Source: an uncultured Chitinophagaceae bacterium
Lineage (GTDB): Bacteria; Bacteroidota; Bacteroidia; Chitinophagales; Chitinophagaceae
Reading direction: 5' to 3'
Assembly (NCBI GenBank): GCA_937862815.1
Contig: CALMED010000036.1
Location: 85,090-149,089 of the forward strand
DNA length: 64,000 nucleotides
Positions 1 through 8,860 of the stretch are shown here, piece by piece (within the stretch, counting starts at the first letter, position 1; each line of letters starts with the position of its first letter). The position numbers were made by a program, and so were the translations under genes. The notes under the pieces are model-generated. The model was not told the origin of the DNA, searched no databases, and worked only from the letters and a program-made list of their open reading frames with translations.

Positions 1-192
1 GTGCTGGCAACCTGGTGGAAAGCACCCGGCCTGCGAAAATTGCAATATTAACCGTTTCATTCTGCCATCCTAAGGTTTACCAGTAGCAGCCCGGAGCAAT
101 TATTTGACCGGGTTGGACGTTTCCTTAACACATCCTTTATAAATTCTATGAAAAACGGCGTAACTTGCTAGCGTCATAAATCTGGTACTGTA
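1..192. other. Left edge, no assignable gene
   Basis: Several short open frames run off the left edge on the plus strand (one ends with TAA at 49-51, another with TAG near 88). None is long enough to decide which is the 3' end of an upstream gene. The rest is the upstream region of the gene starting at 193. A degenerate -7-like TAAATCTG lies about 15 bases before that start. Confidence 0.4.
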
Positions 193-1104
193 ATGAACCG
201 AAAGTCCTTTCTCCGGTCTTCTGCTTTTACACTGGGTTATCTCGCCTTGTCCAACCAACGGCTCCTGGCCGGCATGCTGCAACGTGCCCCCGAAAACATC
301 AAAATGCTTACAGACGAAATCGGCATTTTTACCGACAAAGGCGGCACCATTTTATTTTACCTCAGCAAAGGCGGCAATGTAGTGGTGGACGCCCAATGGC
401 CCGAACAAGCCGGACTGCTGATTGATGAGATCAAAAAGAAAAATAATGCAGGCTTTGAATTGCTCATCAACACCCACCATCACCTCGACAACACCAGCGG
501 GAACAGTGCGTTCAAAGGCGTGGTAAAAAACATCCTTGCGCACGAAAACTCCAAGTTCAACCAGATCCAGAACGCCAAGATCATGAAAGCCGAGGGAAAG
601 TATGTATATCCCGATCTGACATACAAGACCAGCTGGAGCGAAAAATTCGGCAAAGAACATATTTGCGTTTATCACTATGGAGCGGCTCATACCAGCGGCG
701 ACAGCATTGTGCATTTTGAACGGGCCGATATCCTCCACATGGGCGACCTGGTTTTCAACCGCCGGCATGCGGGGATCGACCGGAGCGGCGGCGCCAACAT
801 CAAAAACTGGATTGAAGTACTGGGAAAAATTTACGCCGACTTCGGCCGGCGGACCCGATTCGTGTACGGGCGTTCCGGCGATGGGTTTGATGTAGTGGGT
901 AACAAAGAAGACCTCAAGGCCTTTTCGAATTACCTCTCACTTCTTTTGAGTTATGTACAAACAGAAATCAAAAGAGGCAAAACACGCAAAGAGATTCTGA
1001 AGGCAACGGCCGTACCGGGTACGCCGGAATGGCGAAGCGGCAATATTGAACGCACCCTGGCCGCCGTTTACGAAGAGTTGACGTTTGAAGCGCCTGAAAC
1101 CTGA
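193..1104 (+). CDS. MBL-fold metallohydrolase homologue, exported
   Basis: A 303-residue metallo-beta-lactamase-fold protein. The N-terminus (Arg3-Lys4-Ser-Phe-Leu-Arg, then a hydrophobic stretch to about residue 27) looks like a Tat-type export signal, so it probably acts in the periplasm. The family motif is HHHLDN at 95-100, followed by AHTSGDS (His166) and HMGDLVF (Asp185). Ligands for one zinc site are present (His95, His97, His166). The sixth residue of HxHxDH is Asn100 instead of His, and the usual late GHG is YGRSGDG at 225-231, so the second zinc site looks lost. It may be a mono-zinc enzyme or a non-hydrolytic homologue; the substrate cannot be read from the sequence. It converges on ubiX. 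Confidence 0.8.
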   Translation: MNRKSFLRSSAFTLGYLALSNQRLLAGMLQRAPENIKMLTDEIGIFTDKGGTILFYLSKGGNVVVDAQWPEQAGLLIDEIKKKNNAGFELLINTHHHLDNTSGNSAFKGVVKNILAHENSKFNQIQNAKIMKAEGKYVYPDLTYKTSWSEKFGKEHICVYHYGAAHTSGDSIVHFERADILHMGDLVFNRRHAGIDRSGGANIKNWIEVLGKIYADFGRRTRFVYGRSGDGFDVVGNKEDLKAFSNYLSLLLSYVQTEIKRGKTRKEILKATAVPGTPEWRSGNIERTLAAVYEELTFEAPET

Positions 1105-1127
1105 TTTACTGCGGCTGTAACCAGCAA

Positions 1128-1700
1128 TTATTTCTTTTCATTTCCCCAGCGGTACGACTGTACGTCGAGACCGGCCAGGTCGAGCACCCGGTCCACCACC
1201 GTAGCAGCAACCTCATCCAACGTTTGCGGGCGGCTGTAAAAAGAAGGCGTTGCCGGGCAGATGATGCCGCCGGCCAGGGTTAGCGTTTCCATATTACGTA
1301 TATGCACCAGGTTGTAGGGTGTTTCCCGCACCACGCAGATCAGTTTACGCCGCTCTTTGAGTACCACATCAGCCGCCCGGGTGATGAGATCGTTGGAAAC
1401 ACCGCCTGCAATGCGGCCGAGCGTGCCCATGGAGCAAGGTATCACAATCATTGTCTGGTAGCGGCCCGATCCGGATGCGAAGGGAGCGGTGAAATCATTG
1501 GTGGCATAAAATGAAGGCGTCCATTCCTGGTACGATTCTTCCCCCAGTTCCGTGCGCCATACTTCTTTTGCATTCTCTGTCATGACAACCGCCACGCGGC
1601 TCCACTGATCCTGCAGCTGAGCCAGCTTCTGCAACAGCACCCGGGCGTATATCGAGCCACTGGCCCCGGTGATGGCAACAACAATTTTATGCGCCTCCAT
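1128..1700 (-). CDS. ubiX: UbiX-family flavin prenyltransferase
   Basis: 190 residues, the usual length for UbiX/Pad1 flavin prenyltransferases, which attach a dimethylallyl group to FMN to make prenylated FMN, the cofactor of UbiD decarboxylases. The N-terminal nucleotide-binding stretch AITGASGSIYAR (9-20), the central CSMGTLGRIAGG (89-100) and RETPYN (125-130) fit the family. No ubiD partner lies in the window. The start codon faces the divergent thioredoxin gene, 30 bases away. Confidence 0.9.
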   Translation of the reverse strand: MEAHKIVVAITGASGSIYARVLLQKLAQLQDQWSRVAVVMTENAKEVWRTELGEESYQEWTPSFYATNDFTAPFASGSGRYQTMIVIPCSMGTLGRIAGGVSNDLITRAADVVLKERRKLICVVRETPYNLVHIRNMETLTLAGGIICPATPSFYSRPQTLDEVAATVVDRVLDLAGLDVQSYRWGNEKK

Positions 1701-1704
1701 GCGT

Positions 1705-1712
1705 TAAATTTG
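1705..1712 (+). promoter_or_regulatory. -7 promoter element (TAAATTTG)
   Basis: Exact match to the Bacteroidota -7 consensus TAnnTTTG, 18 bases before the thioredoxin-like gene. It lies immediately outside the divergent ubiX start. Confidence 0.6.
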
Positions 1713-1730
1713 TACTTCAACAAAGGTACC

Positions 1731-2261
1731 ATGCAAAAAGTTCTGCTGCTACTGTTGCTGCTTGCCGGCTGGCATCTTTCTTCTTTTACCGGCACTCCCG
1801 GTAAAGAGCAGGTGGTGTGGATGCGGTTTGAGGAAGCAGAACAAAAACTGAAGGAACAACAACGGCCAGTACTGGTAGATGTGTACACCGACTGGTGCGG
1901 ATGGTGTAAGGTGATGGACAAAAAGACCTATGCCCGCCCGCAGGTGATCCGCTACCTCAATGAAAATTTTTACAACATCCGTTTTGATGCGGAAAGCAAA
2001 GAACCCGTCACCTGGAAGGGGAAAACCTACAAATACGACCACACCCGCCGTATACACGAACTCGCTCTGGAGCTGATAACGGGTGAAATGGCCTTCCCCA
2101 ACACCGTTATCATTCCACCAGCTGGCGGAAAATCCCAGTCCATCCCCGGGTTTCTCGCCCCCCGCGACATGGAACTCGTGGCCCGTTACTACGGGGATGG
2201 GGTTTACCGGAAGCGCAGTTTCGACAACTGGGCCCGTACATTCCGTCCCAGCTGGAAATAA
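1731..2261 (+). CDS. Periplasmic thioredoxin-fold protein
   Basis: 176 residues. The start at 1731 gives a clean signal peptide (leucine run at 5-11); an upstream in-frame ATG at 1689 would overlap ubiX and precede the promoter element. The active-site motif WCGWCK puts redox cysteines at 56 and 59, and the cis-Pro region is near AFPNTVI. The thioredoxin_7/DUF255-like form suggests a periplasmic disulfide reductase or isomerase. The Cys pair and export signal are visible; the client is unknown. The gene converges on the 2274-2699 lipoprotein with 12 bases between. Confidence 0.85.
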   Translation: MQKVLLLLLLLAGWHLSSFTGTPGKEQVVWMRFEEAEQKLKEQQRPVLVDVYTDWCGWCKVMDKKTYARPQVIRYLNENFYNIRFDAESKEPVTWKGKTYKYDHTRRIHELALELITGEMAFPNTVIIPPAGGKSQSIPGFLAPRDMELVARYYGDGVYRKRSFDNWARTFRPSWK

Positions 2262-2273
2262 TAAAGAATTTAT

Positions 2274-2699
2274 CTATTTGGGAATCACCGACCGGATCTT
2301 TACCACCATGTACATGGGACCCTCCGGCCGAAAAACAGGGGGCATGTGCCGGTTCCGTTCGGCAGGCACGGCCACGATGGCCACCGCTTCCGTAGCGGCC
2401 ACCCGGTAACAACGGTAACGGCGCATCTGGCTCCGTACATCCAGCCGCTTTTCGAGGGTATTCACCGCTTCCGGCCAGCTGCTCTCCTGTGAAAAGACTT
2501 CGATCTCATCCATCAGTTCCGGATTACGAAGCCGGCTGCGCAACTGCTCTCTTTCTGCCACCGAGAACCGGAACGTTCCGTATAAATCACGCATATCCGT
2601 GACCGTTACCTCTTTCAACCGCCGCCCGTCGTACTCCCACACCTGCCGGCTGCAACCGGCCAGCAACAGCAGGAATAAGCACCCGGCCCAGCGGTTCAT
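2274..2699 (-). CDS. Hypothetical lipoprotein
   Basis: 141 residues with a lipoprotein signal (LLLAGC, lipid-modified Cys16), so membrane-anchored. The rest is basic and charged with no motif I recognise. It is translationally coupled to the upstream outer-membrane protein gene: its ATG overlaps that gene's stop by four bases (2696-2699). The two probably work together in the envelope. Confidence 0.7.
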   Translation of the reverse strand: MNRWAGCLFLLLLAGCSRQVWEYDGRRLKEVTVTDMRDLYGTFRFSVAEREQLRSRLRNPELMDEIEVFSQESSWPEAVNTLEKRLDVRSQMRRYRCYRVAATEAVAIVAVPAERNRHMPPVFRPEGPMYMVVKIRSVIPK

Positions 2700-3418
2700 T
2701 CTTTCTTTTTTGAAGGTTCGAGGAGAAACAGAAAACCGAGGCTCAGTGTCACCCCGTTGGTGAATCCCTGGTAGGCATAATCACGTACAACCAGTTCCGT
2801 AGCGGGCGGATTGACATAGCGCACCGTGGACTCGGAATAGTAGCGGTAGGTCGTATAGGCGAAACGATAACCCAACGCGAGATCGAGCCCGGCCTGGGGA
2901 GTAACCATTTTTGTTACACCCAGCGAAAATCCGGTTGTTATCTCCCGGATAGCGGTTTGCTTCCCCTGTCCCTTTTCGCTGTAGGCCGTGTATATTTCAT
3001 CCCAGTCGCTTCTCCCGCTGCCCATCCCCAGTTGCAGGTGCGCAGCGGCATAAGGCAGGAGCCCGCTTCCGCTAAAATAATAGCGGGCAAAACCGCCAGC
3101 GCCTGCGGTGAAGGAACGGCTGTTGCGGCTGACGTTATTACCCCCTTCATACTGCTGCGAAGTGAAATCCCCCTGTACCTGTACACCTGCCAGCAATTGT
3201 TCCGTCAAAAACCATCCAAGGGAAGGTGTTACCTGGAATTGGAATTCCCGTTCGGCGGCCGAAGTGCGGGCGCCTGTTTGCCGGGAGTTGAAATTGCTGT
3301 TCACCACCGTAAACCCGGCCGATCCGAGCGTAAGCCCCGCCACACGGGTGCCTTTGGTAAATTGTGCGTTCAGGGATTGGCTGCCCGCAAGCAGCGCCAG
3401 AAAAACTATGTGCTTCAT
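2696..3418 (-). CDS. Outer-membrane beta-barrel protein
   Basis: 240 residues from the ATG at 3418, which begins a signal peptide ending near SLNAQ. An in-frame start at 3505 would add 29 residues unlike a signal peptide. The mature part alternates hydrophobic and polar residues with many aromatic strand ends (for example GWFLTEQLLAGVQV) and ends in a strand-like segment, as in small OmpW- or porin-like barrels. No specific family recognised. First gene of a two-gene unit with the lipoprotein at 2274. Confidence 0.75.
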   Translation of the reverse strand: MKHIVFLALLAGSQSLNAQFTKGTRVAGLTLGSAGFTVVNSNFNSRQTGARTSAAEREFQFQVTPSLGWFLTEQLLAGVQVQGDFTSQQYEGGNNVSRNSRSFTAGAGGFARYYFSGSGLLPYAAAHLQLGMGSGRSDWDEIYTAYSEKGQGKQTAIREITTGFSLGVTKMVTPQAGLDLALGYRFAYTTYRYYSESTVRYVNPPATELVVRDYAYQGFTNGVTLSLGFLFLLEPSKKKE

Positions 3419-3689
3419 GCTCTTCAATGCATTGATTTTGGGTTGAATGTAAGTGTTTTTTATCCAATAAACTGCGGCCCTGGCCTGGTTACTTCTGAAC
3501 TGCAAGCGACTACCCCCTGCCGGTTAGAGGTTCCGGGCCATGTATGAGCACTACCTGCAAAAATCTACCGTAAATTAGTTGGGTATATGAACTTTCCTGT
3601 TTACTTTGGGTCGGTTAAAAAAAAGTAGCGGCCCGATCGCATAAACTAAAAACTAAGTCTTATTTTCACTTACCAAAACAAGAATTTTT

Positions 3690-4340
3690 ATGAAAAGACT
3701 GCTATTCCTGCCTGCCTTGTTCTTCTCGTTTGCTGCCATTCTTTATTCCTGTAAGGGTGATACGGGTCCCGTTGGACCGCAAGGTCCTGCCGGTCTGCCC
3801 GGTGTTGCAGGCTCTCCCGGTCCGCAAGGCCCCCAGGGCCCGCAAGGTCCTGCCGGCGCCGGTGCGGTTACGTATTCCGACTGGTACACCGGTACCTGGG
3901 TTGCGGCTACTGCCAATGCGGCCAACGGACGTTCCAACGCTGTCTTTAACCGGGCAGCCCCTGCTGTAACCCAGGCGGTACTCGACAATGGCGTGGTTTT
4001 AGGCTACATGCGTGGATCGGCTACATCTTCCATACTCTCCGGCAGTTCCGTAGTGCAGCTGCCCTATTTTGATGCCATCTTCTACGATCAGTTCAAGATG
4101 TTCTTTACAGTGGGCAACATTCTGCATGGTTATCAGTCGGATGCACCCTGGGGTGTAGCCAGCCTCAATAACTTCAATCACTCGTTCCGCTACATCGCCA
4201 TCTCCGGCACTACCGCAGGTGGCCGCTTTATTGATGGTTCGGCGGCCGGGTATACCATTGATCAGCTTCGCCAAATGAGCTACGACCAGTTGATCCAACT
4301 GCTCCAGGTTCCTGCCACAGGCACCAACATCAAGCCCTGA
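3690..4340 (+). CDS. Collagen-like repeat lipoprotein
   Basis: 216 residues. The signal ends at a lipobox (ILYSC, Cys21), followed at once by twelve uninterrupted Gly-X-Y triplets (residues 23-58, Pro/Gln-rich), the signature of a bacterial collagen-like stalk. The C-terminal 155 residues are a globular domain rich in Ser, Gly, Tyr and Phe that I do not recognise. This architecture is common in Bacteroidota surface lipoproteins and suggests a short triple-helical stalk carrying a head domain outside the cell (inference). A bidirectional terminator follows. Confidence 0.85.
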   Translation: MKRLLFLPALFFSFAAILYSCKGDTGPVGPQGPAGLPGVAGSPGPQGPQGPQGPAGAGAVTYSDWYTGTWVAATANAANGRSNAVFNRAAPAVTQAVLDNGVVLGYMRGSATSSILSGSSVVQLPYFDAIFYDQFKMFFTVGNILHGYQSDAPWGVASLNNFNHSFRYIAISGTTAGGRFIDGSAAGYTIDQLRQMSYDQLIQLLQVPATGTNIKP

Positions 4341-4362
4341 CCTCCCGCAAATTAAGAATAAG

Positions 4363-4390
4363 AAAAAGCCGGTCATTGACCGGTTTTTTT
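4363..4390. terminator. Bidirectional intrinsic terminator
   Basis: Stem CCGGTC/GACCGG (4369-4380 region) with an A-run before and a T-run after it. It can end transcription of the collagen-like gene from the left and of the convergent cysteine-cluster gene from the right. Confidence 0.85.
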
Positions 4391-4391
4391 A

Positions 4392-4895
4392 TTACTTATT
4401 TTCTTCGAGCAAACGCTCCATCACATAAAAGGTGATGGGGCAGAAAGTTACATTTTTCATCGTGAGGTGCGGACGCTTGATCAACACATCTTCATCTGTA
4501 TACGGAAACCGCTCGCAATCGGAGGGGCGTACATCGTAGATGCCGCAGCGGTTATCAGTCCCCAGAAAAGGGCAGGGTTTTGAAGTGACCACGTAATCCC
4601 CTTCTTCATCCAGTTGCAGGTAGGTGGCAATGAAAACACTTTCTTTCATACCAAGGTGACGGCTGATGCGCTTGATATCGGGGGTCTTGAACCGCGGGGA
4701 ATAGTTCTTGCAGCATTGGGCGCATTGCAGGCAATCCACCTGCTCTACTGCCTCCGCGTGAAGGTAGGGCAGGCGGCGGAGTACCTTGCTTTTCTGCGCC
4801 CGCTTCAGAAACCGGGCATAGGCCTTCCGGTGTTCGGAGACTTTTTTTTCCCAGTTGTTGAAGAAAGATCCGTTCATACGACAAAGAACGCTCAT
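4392..4895 (-). CDS. YkgJ-type cysteine-cluster protein
   Basis: 167 residues with the CxxCxxCC cluster (Cys55, 58, 61, 62) and further cysteines in PCPFL (108), RCGIYDVRPSDC (117, 127) and FCP. This is the YkgJ/UPF0153 zinc- or iron-chelating family of unknown biochemical role. It is a single gene convergent with the collagen-like lipoprotein. The start is uncertain: an in-frame ATG six codons later (4877) would also work and would keep all cysteines. Confidence 0.8.
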   Translation of the reverse strand: MSVLCRMNGSFFNNWEKKVSEHRKAYARFLKRAQKSKVLRRLPYLHAEAVEQVDCLQCAQCCKNYSPRFKTPDIKRISRHLGMKESVFIATYLQLDEEGDYVVTSKPCPFLGTDNRCGIYDVRPSDCERFPYTDEDVLIKRPHLTMKNVTFCPITFYVMERLLEENK

Positions 4896-4957
4896 TTTCT
4901 GCGTTCACAAGCTGTTCACAACAACTAACAGCTGTTTATTTGAATGGTTCCGCATCG

Positions 4958-4965
4958 TACCTTTG
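4958..4965 (+). promoter_or_regulatory. -7 promoter element (TACCTTTG) of gcvP
   Basis: Exact TAnnTTTG match, with a TTTG at 4939-4942 upstream as a possible -33 part. This places the transcript start near 4970, so the in-frame ATG at 4944 cannot be the translation start. Confidence 0.6.
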
Positions 4966-5048
4966 CATCCGTTTCCGGCAGGGGAAACATCCCCTTCCGT
5001 TCCACTTTAAAAAAACAGTTGTCCTTTCTCTGTGAACAAGGAATAGCT

Positions 5049-7922
5049 ATGAACCTCTTTGAAGCGCAACAAAACGAATTCAGCCGCCGCCACATCGGGT
5101 CCACCGGCTCGGAAGAACAGATGCTGACCACCGTTGGTGCAGACAGCATGGAAAGCCTCATCAGCAAAACCGTACCGGCGAATATCCGGATGCAGACCCC
5201 GCTGAACATCCCGGCCGCGATGAGCGAAAACGAGTTGCTGAAACACCTCAAAGATCTCTCACAGGAGAACCATGTTTTTAAAACCTACATCGGCCAGGGC
5301 TATTACGATACCATCACCCCATCCGTTATTCTGCGCAACATTTTTGAAAATCCGGGCTGGTACACCCAATACACGCCTTACCAGGCAGAAATTTCACAGG
5401 GGCGGTTGGAGAGCCTGCTTAACTTCCAGACCCTCGTAAGTGATCTCACCGGTCTGCCCATCGCCAATGCTTCATTGCTCGACGAGGCCACCGCCGCCTC
5501 CGAAGCGATGAACATGCTATTTCACCATGTAAACCGGACCGAAAAAATTGAACGGCCCCGCTTTTTTGTGGATCAGGAAGTTTTCCCCCAGACACTGGAC
5601 CTGCTGCTTACCCGCGGCACCCCGCTGGGCATTGAAGTGGTGACGGGCGATTACAAGACGCATGATATTGACGGCAGCTATTTTGGTGCCCTGGTGCAAT
5701 ACCCGAACAACCTGGGATCCATTGAAGATTACAGCGCTTTCATTGAGCAGGTACATGCTTCCGGTGCCTTTGTTGCCATGGCCACCGACCTGATGGCGCT
5801 CACCCTCCTCAAAGCACCCGGCGAACTGGGCGCCGATGTGGCGTTTGGCTCGGCCCAGCGACTGGGGGTGCCCATGGGCTTTGGCGGGCCACACGCCGCC
5901 TTCTTCAGTGCACGCGATGAGTTTAAACGATCCATGCCCGGGCGCATCATTGGCGTAAGCATTGATGCCAACGGCAACCGTGCCCTGCGCATGGCCCTGC
6001 AGACCCGTGAACAGCACATCAAGCGCGAAAAGGCCACCTCCAACATCTGCACGGCTCAGGCCCTGCTGGCCAACATGGCCGCCATGTATGCCGTATACCA
6101 CGGACCGCAGGGATTGAAACAGATTGCCACCCGCATCAGTCTGCTCACCCAAACCCTGGCCGCCGCCCTCACCGAAAGGGGATTCTCCCTTCGCAGTACG
6201 TCTTTCTTCGATACCCTGGCGGTGACCGTTCCCGCTGCTGCGCCCATCCACGAAAAAGCCGTACACCAGCACATCAACCTGCGGCACCTCGATGCCTCCA
6301 CCATCGGCATATCCCTGGATGAAACCACCACGGCCGAAGACCTCTACGACCTGATCAACTGCTTCGAAAACGATACCAACCCGGTAGCCTTTACGTTAGA
6401 CGGGGAAGACGGTCTGCAGCAAGTGCCCCCGCAACTGGTGCGTACCAGCAGCTACCTCACACACCCCAACTTCAACAGTTACCACAGCGAAAGCCAGATG
6501 ATGCGGTACATCAAGCAACTGGAGACCAGGGACCTTTCCCTCAACACCTCCATGATTTCGCTGGGCAGCTGTACCATGAAGCTCAATGCCGCCACCCAGA
6601 TGATGCCGTTGAGCTGGAACCACTGGAGCCGCATTCACCCGTTTGCCCCGGGCAGTCAGACCAAAGGTTATCTCCGGATGATTGATGAATTGAGTGCTTA
6701 CCTCTGCGAAGTTACCGGCTTCGATGCCTGCAGCATGCAGCCCAACAGCGGTGCCCAGGGCGAATTTGCCGGACTGCTCACCATCCGCAACTACCACCTG
6801 GCCAACGGCGATGCTCACCGCAACGTGATGCTCATCCCCATCTCGGCGCACGGTACCAACCCCGCCAGCGCAGTAATGGCCGGCATGAAAGTGGTGGTGG
6901 TGAAAGCCCAGGACAATGGATACATCGACGTGGCCGATTTCAAAGCCAAGGCGGAGCAATACAGCAACGATCTGGCCGGTACCATGATCACCTATCCCAG
7001 CACCTACGGCATCTTTGAAGAAACGGTTAAAGAAATCTGCGCTATTGTGCACCAGCATGGCGGACAAGTGTACATGGACGGCGCCAACATGAATGCCCAG
7101 GTGGGCCTCACCTCCCCCGGCCTGATCGGTGCCGACGTTTGTCACCTCAACCTGCACAAAACTTTCGCAATCCCGCACGGCGGCGGTGGTCCCGGTATGG
7201 GCCCCATTTGTGTACGCCGGCACCTGGCTGCACACCTGCCCGGTCATATTTCACAACCCGCTGCAGGCAGACCGTACAACGGAGCCGTTTCAGCCGCCCC
7301 CTACGGCAGCGCCTCCATTCTCCTGATCAGCTACGCCTACATCCGGCTGTTGGGAGCCGAAGGCTTGAAGCGTTCTACCGAATATGCAATTCTGAATGCC
7401 AACTACATGAAGGCCCGCCTGGAGCAGGATTACGACATCCTGTACACGGGCAGTAACGGCACCTGTGCCCACGAATTTATCGTGGATCTGCGGCCGTTTA
7501 AAACAACGGCTGGTATTGAAGCGGAAGACGTGGCCAAGCGCCTGATGGATTATGGCTTCCACGCGCCCACCATGAGCTTCCCTGTGCCCGGCACCATTAT
7601 GATTGAACCCACAGAGAGTGAAGATAAAGGCGAACTTGACCGGTTCTGCGATGCCCTGCTGCAGATACGCGCCGAAATCCGCGCCATTGAAGAAGGGAGC
7701 GCCAGCAAGACCGATAACCCGCTCAAACATGCACCCCATACCCAGCTGGTGGTTACAGCCGATGAATGGAACCACGCCTACAGCCGGCAGGAAGCCGCCT
7801 TCCCGTTGTACTATGTAACCCGCAACAAGTTCTGGCCCAGCGTGGCGCGGGTTAATAATACGCACGGCGACCGCAATCTGATCTGTACGTGCGAGCCTGT
7901 AAGTGCTTTCGCCGAGGCATAA
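5049..7922 (+). CDS. gcvP: Glycine dehydrogenase (decarboxylating), P-protein
   Basis: 957 residues, the full-length single-chain P-protein of the glycine cleavage system. It decarboxylates glycine through PLP and passes the aminomethyl group to the lipoyl arm of GcvH. The PLP lysine is Lys704 in LHKTFAIPHGGGGPGMGP. N-terminal landmarks such as RRHIG and the TPYQAEISQGRLE stretch are typical. The start at 5049 follows AAGGAAT at good spacing. The gene stands alone; gcvT and gcvH are not nearby. The terminator lies directly downstream. Confidence 0.96.
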   Translation: MNLFEAQQNEFSRRHIGSTGSEEQMLTTVGADSMESLISKTVPANIRMQTPLNIPAAMSENELLKHLKDLSQENHVFKTYIGQGYYDTITPSVILRNIFENPGWYTQYTPYQAEISQGRLESLLNFQTLVSDLTGLPIANASLLDEATAASEAMNMLFHHVNRTEKIERPRFFVDQEVFPQTLDLLLTRGTPLGIEVVTGDYKTHDIDGSYFGALVQYPNNLGSIEDYSAFIEQVHASGAFVAMATDLMALTLLKAPGELGADVAFGSAQRLGVPMGFGGPHAAFFSARDEFKRSMPGRIIGVSIDANGNRALRMALQTREQHIKREKATSNICTAQALLANMAAMYAVYHGPQGLKQIATRISLLTQTLAAALTERGFSLRSTSFFDTLAVTVPAAAPIHEKAVHQHINLRHLDASTIGISLDETTTAEDLYDLINCFENDTNPVAFTLDGEDGLQQVPPQLVRTSSYLTHPNFNSYHSESQMMRYIKQLETRDLSLNTSMISLGSCTMKLNAATQMMPLSWNHWSRIHPFAPGSQTKGYLRMIDELSAYLCEVTGFDACSMQPNSGAQGEFAGLLTIRNYHLANGDAHRNVMLIPISAHGTNPASAVMAGMKVVVVKAQDNGYIDVADFKAKAEQYSNDLAGTMITYPSTYGIFEETVKEICAIVHQHGGQVYMDGANMNAQVGLTSPGLIGADVCHLNLHKTFAIPHGGGGPGMGPICVRRHLAAHLPGHISQPAAGRPYNGAVSAAPYGSASILLISYAYIRLLGAEGLKRSTEYAILNANYMKARLEQDYDILYTGSNGTCAHEFIVDLRPFKTTAGIEAEDVAKRLMDYGFHAPTMSFPVPGTIMIEPTESEDKGELDRFCDALLQIRAEIRAIEEGSASKTDNPLKHAPHTQLVVTADEWNHAYSRQEAAFPLYYVTRNKFWPSVARVNNTHGDRNLICTCEPVSAFAEA

Positions 7923-7942
7923 TCTGCTGTACGATATTGCTG

Positions 7943-7972
7943 AACACCCGGGTTGACCGGGTGTTTTTTTTT
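7943..7972 (+). terminator. Intrinsic terminator of gcvP
   Basis: Nine-pair stem AACACCCGG/CCGGGTGTT with a five-base loop and a run of nine or more T. Confidence 0.9.
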
Positions 7973-7998
7973 ACCGGCACAACGAAAAAACGGTGCAT

Positions 7999-8715
7999 TT
8001 AAATAAGGATCTTGCGGGGAAACCGGACCGATACCTCCGATCCCTCTGCCAGGAAAACCGAGCGGGGAGGTTGCGTGAGATAAGGAACCCATTCACTGCC
8101 GTAGAGACCAGCCACATCACATTGCAGGCGGGCCTCCTGCACCGGGTACACCCGCCAGGCAGGATGCGCCACGGTATAGGCAATGGTGGTGGTTGCATTC
8201 AGCCGGTTATAGCCATGATAGTGTTCAAAAATAAAATGCTGCTCGGTGCCGGGCTGCATGACTTCCGGTTCATGAAGGGCTTTCACATACAGGCTGTTCC
8301 AGCCCGCTCTCCGCAGGTTCCATTCAAAACTGGCTGACAGGTGACCGTCCTCCTGTACAATACGGTGGCGCATGCGGGCCGCTGCGTAATGTTCGTTGTA
8401 AAAGCCATTGGCGATCTGTGCCACCAGGGGCAAGGGTACAATCTCCGACACAAAGGATACACCCCGTTGCCACGCAACGCCATCGTGATGCCGCACATAA
8501 AATCGCAAGTTCACTTCTTCAAAATTCACATGACCGGGCCAGCGTACCCCCAGTACACGTGTGTTGTGAAATAAAAAACCCACTATACTTACAAGGGCCT
8601 TGCCTTCAAACAGATCCACTTCCGTGGCAGGGGGCAGCCAGGGTTGCAGTAAAGCGGGATCCACTTCGTAATTAAACATAGCCAGGTAGCTCCACCTGGC
8701 GGTTAAAAATTTCAT
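7999..8715 (-). CDS. DUF2071 (YqjF-like) protein
   Basis: 238 residues from the ATG at 8715 (start MKFLTARWSYLAMFNYEVDP). Longer in-frame starts up to 9063 would run across the divergent gene at 8861 and give no family similarity. The opening WSYLAMFNYEVDP...LLQPWLP, the FLFHNTRVLG stretch and VNLRFYVR are characteristic of DUF2071/YqjF, related to the acetoacetate-decarboxylase-like fold, with no proven reaction. It converges on gcvP and diverges from the glycosylhydrolase-like gene. Confidence 0.85.
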   Translation of the reverse strand: MKFLTARWSYLAMFNYEVDPALLQPWLPPATEVDLFEGKALVSIVGFLFHNTRVLGVRWPGHVNFEEVNLRFYVRHHDGVAWQRGVSFVSEIVPLPLVAQIANGFYNEHYAAARMRHRIVQEDGHLSASFEWNLRRAGWNSLYVKALHEPEVMQPGTEQHFIFEHYHGYNRLNATTTIAYTVAHPAWRVYPVQEARLQCDVAGLYGSEWVPYLTQPPRSVFLAEGSEVSVRFPRKILI

Positions 8716-8860
8716 ACAGATTACTTCTGCAAGACTTACAACCCACAGGGAGATTTGTTGCAATGGAAAATCATAAATCGGCACCGGCAGTTGTATTTCT
8801 TGTTGTGTTTGCATTATTTTACACCCGGAAACCTGATATCCACCGAAATCCAATTCATCC

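Noticed and set aside
1..51. C-terminal fragment of an upstream gene ending with TAA at 49-51
   Set aside because: Other frames are also open to the left edge, so the real one cannot be chosen from 50 bases.
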